Below are positions 61,264 through 64,000 of a stretch of 64,000 nucleotides of DNA, piece after piece. The position numbers and the translations under genes are program-made. The stretch spans positions 4,538,001-4,602,000 of the forward strand of contig NZ_CP130832.1 of assembly GCF_030549615.1 (NCBI RefSeq). The letters are read 5' to 3'. The notes beneath the pieces are model-generated. The model worked only from the letters and a program-made list of their open reading frames with translations, had not been told where the DNA came from and did not search any database. The first letter of the stretch is position 1. Each line of letters starts with the position of its first letter. The DNA is from Stenotrophomonas sp. 610A2. Lineage in GTDB: Bacteria; Pseudomonadota; Gammaproteobacteria; Xanthomonadales; Xanthomonadaceae.

Positions 61264-62379
61264 TCAGCTGATTGCGCTGTCGATCTGCCAGCGCGCGAAC
61301 TCGCTTTCGAACTCGGCCAGGCTCAACAGGCCGAGACAGGCATGGGCACCGATCGGTAGCGCCTCACCACGGGCAAAGCGGCGCGCCAGCAGCACGGCGG
61401 CAAAGGTCGGAATCTCCGGGCCGTGCAGCATTGGCGCGGTCAGGTCCCAATGCACGGTGTGCTGCAGGCCGCCACGTTGGCCACGCAAGGTGATGCGCAT
61501 GCCGCCCAGATCGGTGCCGAAACGGTCGAACCAGCGCCCTGCTCGGGCGAACACGCCGGCCAAGGCTTCCATCGGCAATGGCAGGCCAATGCGGCGAAGC
61601 CAGGCCATCGCAGCCAGGCAACGCGACAGAAACGGCAACTCCAGCGCCGCGCGGAACCGCACGGTCGCCACGCCTGGATAGCGCTGCACCAGCAATGTGT
61701 GGTCCGGCACATCGCAGGGCGAAGCCAGGCGCGGACCAATGCGGGCGAAGCGTACCGGCTGCGGATCAGCCCAGCCGACCACGGTCTGCCAGCGACCATC
61801 CAACCAGCACTCGAACGGCTTGCCGCAATACGACAGCACCGCGCGCACCGTGGCCATGCCCAGGGGCGTGGCCTGCGCGGGTGCGATCACCATGTCGATG
61901 CTGTGCAGTTGATCGAACTGCGGGGCGAGTGCGTCCACGACTGCGCTGGACAGCGCCGGCAAGGTGCTGGCGCCGCTGATCGCACTGCGTTGTGTCTGTT
62001 CGGCCAAGGCCTGCAGTTGCTGCGGGAAGTCCGCGACGAAATCGCGACCATCGGCCAGGTCGATGTAGTGCATGCCGGCGCGCAGACAGGCCAGAGCCAC
62101 GTCGTAGCCCTGGCCTTGGAAAGGACCGGCGGTGTGGATGACCAGTGCCGCCCGTGTTTCCGCCAGCTGTACTTCGAAATCAGCCGCAGCGGTATCCAGC
62201 CTGCACAGTTCGATTTTCGTCAGATCCACACCAGGCAGATTGGCTGCTGCCTGCATTGGATTGCGGCCCGCGGCGATGACGGTGATGCCCGGCGTGATGG
62301 CAAGCGCACGCACGATGCGCGCACCGAAGTGGCCGTAGCCGCCGAGTACCAGAACACGACAGCTTTCCTGCTGCGACAT
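61264..62379 (-). CDS. Saccharopine dehydrogenase-like NADP-binding oxidoreductase
   Basis: A 371-residue protein with the saccharopine dehydrogenase N-terminal Rossmann fold. It has VLVLGGYGHFGARIVRAL at about 9-26, VIHTAGPFQGQGYDVALACLRAGMHYIDLAD at about 78-108, and the STLPALSSAVVDALAP segment at about 138-153. Bacterial relatives act on unidentified substrates, and a lysine pathway role is not supported by context. It reads away from the divergent I78-like gene and toward the blaI-like operators. Confidence 0.85.
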   Translation of the reverse strand: MSQQESCRVLVLGGYGHFGARIVRALAITPGITVIAAGRNPMQAAANLPGVDLTKIELCRLDTAAADFEVQLAETRAALVIHTAGPFQGQGYDVALACLRAGMHYIDLADGRDFVADFPQQLQALAEQTQRSAISGASTLPALSSAVVDALAPQFDQLHSIDMVIAPAQATPLGMATVRAVLSYCGKPFECWLDGRWQTVVGWADPQPVRFARIGPRLASPCDVPDHTLLVQRYPGVATVRFRAALELPFLSRCLAAMAWLRRIGLPLPMEALAGVFARAGRWFDRFGTDLGGMRITLRGQRGGLQHTVHWDLTAPMLHGPEIPTFAAVLLARRFARGEALPIGAHACLGLLSLAEFESEFARWQIDSAIS

Positions 62380-62814
62380 CGGATCTTCCTGTGTGGATTG
62401 CCATACAGATTATCGACGAGAGGAGCGTTGCTTGGCCCCTCCCCTTTGGCGCAGCCAAGGGGGAGGTTGGGAGGTGGTGGCTTTGGACGTTGCTTGCGCT
62501 GGCTGTTTGATGTTCCAGCGAACAGCACCCCTCCCCAACCCTCCCCTGCGCCTTGCGCAAGGGAGGGAGCAGGTCCGCCGCGCTTCGTGCAAGGGAGGGG
62601 GCTTTTGCCCCTCCCCTTTGGCGTAGCCAAGGGGGAGGTTGGGAGGGGGTGGCTTTGGCCGTTGCTTGCGCTGGCTGTTTGTTGTTCCAGCGAACATCAC
62701 CCCTCCCCAGCCCTCCCCTGCGCCTTGCGCAAGGGAGGGAGCGAGTGGCGCTCTTCATGCTCCTCTTACACAAACAACAGCACCCTGCATGCATACCACC
62801 GCTTGGAGTCCGCC
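62380..62814. other. Intergenic region filled by a duplicated repeat
   Basis: These 435 bases contain two directly repeated 135-base units (62436-62570 and 62608-62742). Each is made of a CCCCTCCCCTTTGGC hairpin, a spacer with TTGCTTGCGCTGGCTGTTTG, and a CTTGCGCAAGGGAGGG hairpin. A shorter fragment joins them. No gene is evident apart from the promoter region of the I78-like gene. Confidence 0.75.
62436..62742. repeat. Tandem duplication of a 135-bp palindromic repeat unit
   Basis: The units 62436-62570 and 62608-62742 are equal in length and differ at only a few positions by eye. The second includes CGTAGCCAAGG where the first has CGCAGCCAAGG. They are the same family as the hairpins at 24826-24919 and 58802-58898. 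Confidence 0.85.
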
Positions 62815-63144
62815 ATGTACCGGATGCTGGTCATCGCCTGTTTCAGCGCCATCACCGCCACTGCCTGCAGCACTGCCCAGGTCAGCCAGGTGCAACCCAT
62901 CGATGGCGTCATCTCCGGCCAATGCCATACCGACATGGTGCGCGGGGCAGTCGGCCTTGCCGCCGGGCCGGATACCGTGGAACGTGCCCGCGTGGACAGT
63001 GACAGCCTGCAGGTGCAGGTAGTGCGCGGCAACGACCAACCCGACAGCGCGGCCTCCATCCAGACCCAGGCATCGACAGGCGGTGAGCGCCTGACCATCG
63101 AAGTCGGCCGCACCAACAACATCACCGCCATCCGCTGCGGCTGA
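62815..63144 (+). CDS. I78-like peptidase inhibitor, probable lipoprotein
   Basis: A 109-residue protein. The signal sequence MYRMLVIACFSAITATACSTAQ ends in a lipobox-like TATAC, so it is probably a lipoprotein. The mature part fits the I78 inhibitor pattern: QCHTDMVRGAVGLAAGPDTVERARVDS, then paired strands, ending LTIEVGRTNNITAIRCG with the second conserved Cys. Such inhibitors act on subtilisin- and elastase-like serine peptidases and are common in Xanthomonadaceae. The ATG at 62815 follows a GGAG about 7 bases upstream. Confidence 0.75.
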   Translation: MYRMLVIACFSAITATACSTAQVSQVQPIDGVISGQCHTDMVRGAVGLAAGPDTVERARVDSDSLQVQVVRGNDQPDSAASIQTQASTGGERLTIEVGRTNNITAIRCG

Positions 63145-63152
63145 GCCCGCGC

Positions 63153-64000
63153 TCAGCCTGCCCGATGTGCGGCGCGCAGGAAACGCAGTGCCGCGGCCTC
63201 CCATTGGCGGGGGCCGCGCAGGGCCTGCATCGCGCTCAGCTTGCCGTCGCGCCAGCCGTCGAAGACACAGGGATCGATATAGGCCTTGCGGCACACCGCC
63301 GGGGTGTTGCCCAGCATCGCCGCCACCGCGGCGATCACCTGGTTCTGCGATGCGCTCAGCGCGCGCTCGCCACCGGTTTCGGGCACCGGCAGCTGGGCCA
63401 GTTCACGCAACGCCACCAGCGTGCCACCCCATGTGCGGAAATCCTTGGCGCTGAAGTCAGCGCCGGTGGCGTTGCGCAGGTAATCGTTGACGTCGCTTGA
63501 GCTTACCGGCCGCACCTTGCCGTCATCGTCGCGGTACTGGAACAACAGCTGTCCCGGCAGTTGTTGGCAACGCCGCACCAGCGCCGATAGTTGCCGGTCA
63601 TCGATGACCATGGCCTGCGCCTGGCCAGACTTGCCACGGAAGCGCAACCGCGCCTTGCCTTGGCCAGCACGTTCCAGATGTCGGTTGCGCAGCGTGGTCA
63701 GCCCATAGGAATGGTTGTCGCGTGCATAGGCATCGTTGCCGATGCGGGCAAGCGTGCGGCCCATCACCGCAATCACTATCGCCAACACCTTCTCGCGTGG
63801 CAGGCCGGGCAAGGCCAGGTCGCTGCGCACGCGCCGGCGCAGGCTTGGCAATGCCTTGCCGAATGCAACAATGCGATCGAACTTGTTGTCACTGCGGGTG
63901 CGTACCCAGTCCGGGTGGTAACGGTATTGCTTGCGGCCACGCGCATCGCGACCGCAGGCCTGCAGATGGCCGTTGGCCTGCGCGCAGATCCATACCTGGG
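63153..64000 (-). CDS. DNA topoisomerase IB (poxvirus-type), 5' end cut by window edge
   Basis: The frame is open to the window edge, so only the C-terminal 281 residues or so are present. The visible part opens in the conserved WICAQANGHLQACGRDARGR and RKQYRYHPDW segments of the binding region. The catalytic residues follow: Arg in FSAKDFRTWGGT, a central RYRDD-like FQYRDDDGK segment, and the nucleophile Tyr in RKAYIDP near the C-terminus. These type IB enzymes relax supercoils by nicking one strand. It converges on the I78-like gene 8 bases away. The start codon and N-terminal domain lie outside. Confidence 0.93.
   Translation of the reverse strand, partial: QVWICAQANGHLQACGRDARGRKQYRYHPDWVRTRSDNKFDRIVAFGKALPSLRRRVRSDLALPGLPREKVLAIVIAVMGRTLARIGNDAYARDNHSYGLTTLRNRHLERAGQGKARLRFRGKSGQAQAMVIDDRQLSALVRRCQQLPGQLLFQYRDDDGKVRPVSSSDVNDYLRNATGADFSAKDFRTWGGTLVALRELAQLPVPETGGERALSASQNQVIAAVAAMLGNTPAVCRKAYIDPCVFDGWRDGKLSAMQALRGPRQWEAAALRFLRAAHRAG

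Noticed and set aside
36000-62742. CRISPR arrays among the many short repeats
   Set aside because: The repeats are palindromic hairpins at irregular spacing with no constant spacers and no cas genes.

Overview
The window looks like a chromosome segment of a high-GC gammaproteobacterium of the Xanthomonadaceae, most likely Stenotrophomonas. Three things point there: the gene content (fused indolepyruvate ferredoxin oxidoreductase, paired M61 peptidases, Tat-exported TldD homologues), the dense palindromic intergenic repeats, and several hairpins starting with GTAG that resemble the SMAG elements of Stenotrophomonas maltophilia. No rRNA, tRNA or CRISPR array was seen. The genus call is inference.

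Layout. 1-6.6 kb: a truncated secreted protein, an AEC-family permease, a TPR-like secreted protein, the large indolepyruvate oxidoreductase and a TonB-C-like secreted protein. 6.6-11 kb: a lower-GC accessory island. It holds a three-gene operon with ATGA overlaps (adenosine deaminase, HAM1/RdgB-like protein, SIR2-like protein) whose content and order match the Kongming (KomABC) anti-phage system. Just upstream on the same strand is an even lower-GC cytosolic-type 5'-nucleotidase. A related 22-bp sequence lies on both sides of the kom operon. 11-18.2 kb: an epimerase, then an iron-uptake locus (AraC/PchR-like regulator, small unknown protein, RhtX/FptX-like MFS permease, IutA-like TonB receptor). 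An IS30-family element has landed in its divergent regulatory region.

18.4-36 kb: an M61 peptidase, a DUF938 protein, two paralogous Tat-exported TldD-like proteins flanking an SDR/LysR pair, and a PmbA-like protein. A DUF4159 protein and a MoxR/DUF58/BatA-type membrane operon with overlapping genes follow. 36-52 kb: a transglycosylase-like plus amidase cell-wall enzyme, a second M61 peptidase, a repeat-bearing OmpA lipoprotein, a LysR/pirin pair and two isochorismatase-family hydrolases. Next come an AtoE-like transporter, a NYN/PIN-like protein, small secreted and membrane proteins, RlmF and thymidylate kinase.

52-64 kb: an IgaA-family membrane protein and a MrfA/MrfB-like helicase-exonuclease pair. 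A palindromic repeat has been absorbed in frame into the exonuclease gene. A BlaI/M56 regulatory pair with two visible operator-like palindromes, a saccharopine-dehydrogenase-like oxidoreductase, an I78-like inhibitor and a truncated topoisomerase IB end the window.

The most notable content is the nucleotide-signalling defence island at about 6.9-10.7 kb. If the Kongming assignment holds, the deaminase makes a deoxyinosine nucleotide, the HAM1-like protein senses the triphosphate and the SIR2 protein destroys NAD+. The HAM1 protein here lacks two hallmark residues of active ITPases, which suits a sensor. The adjacent nucleotidase is an unexplained possible partner.
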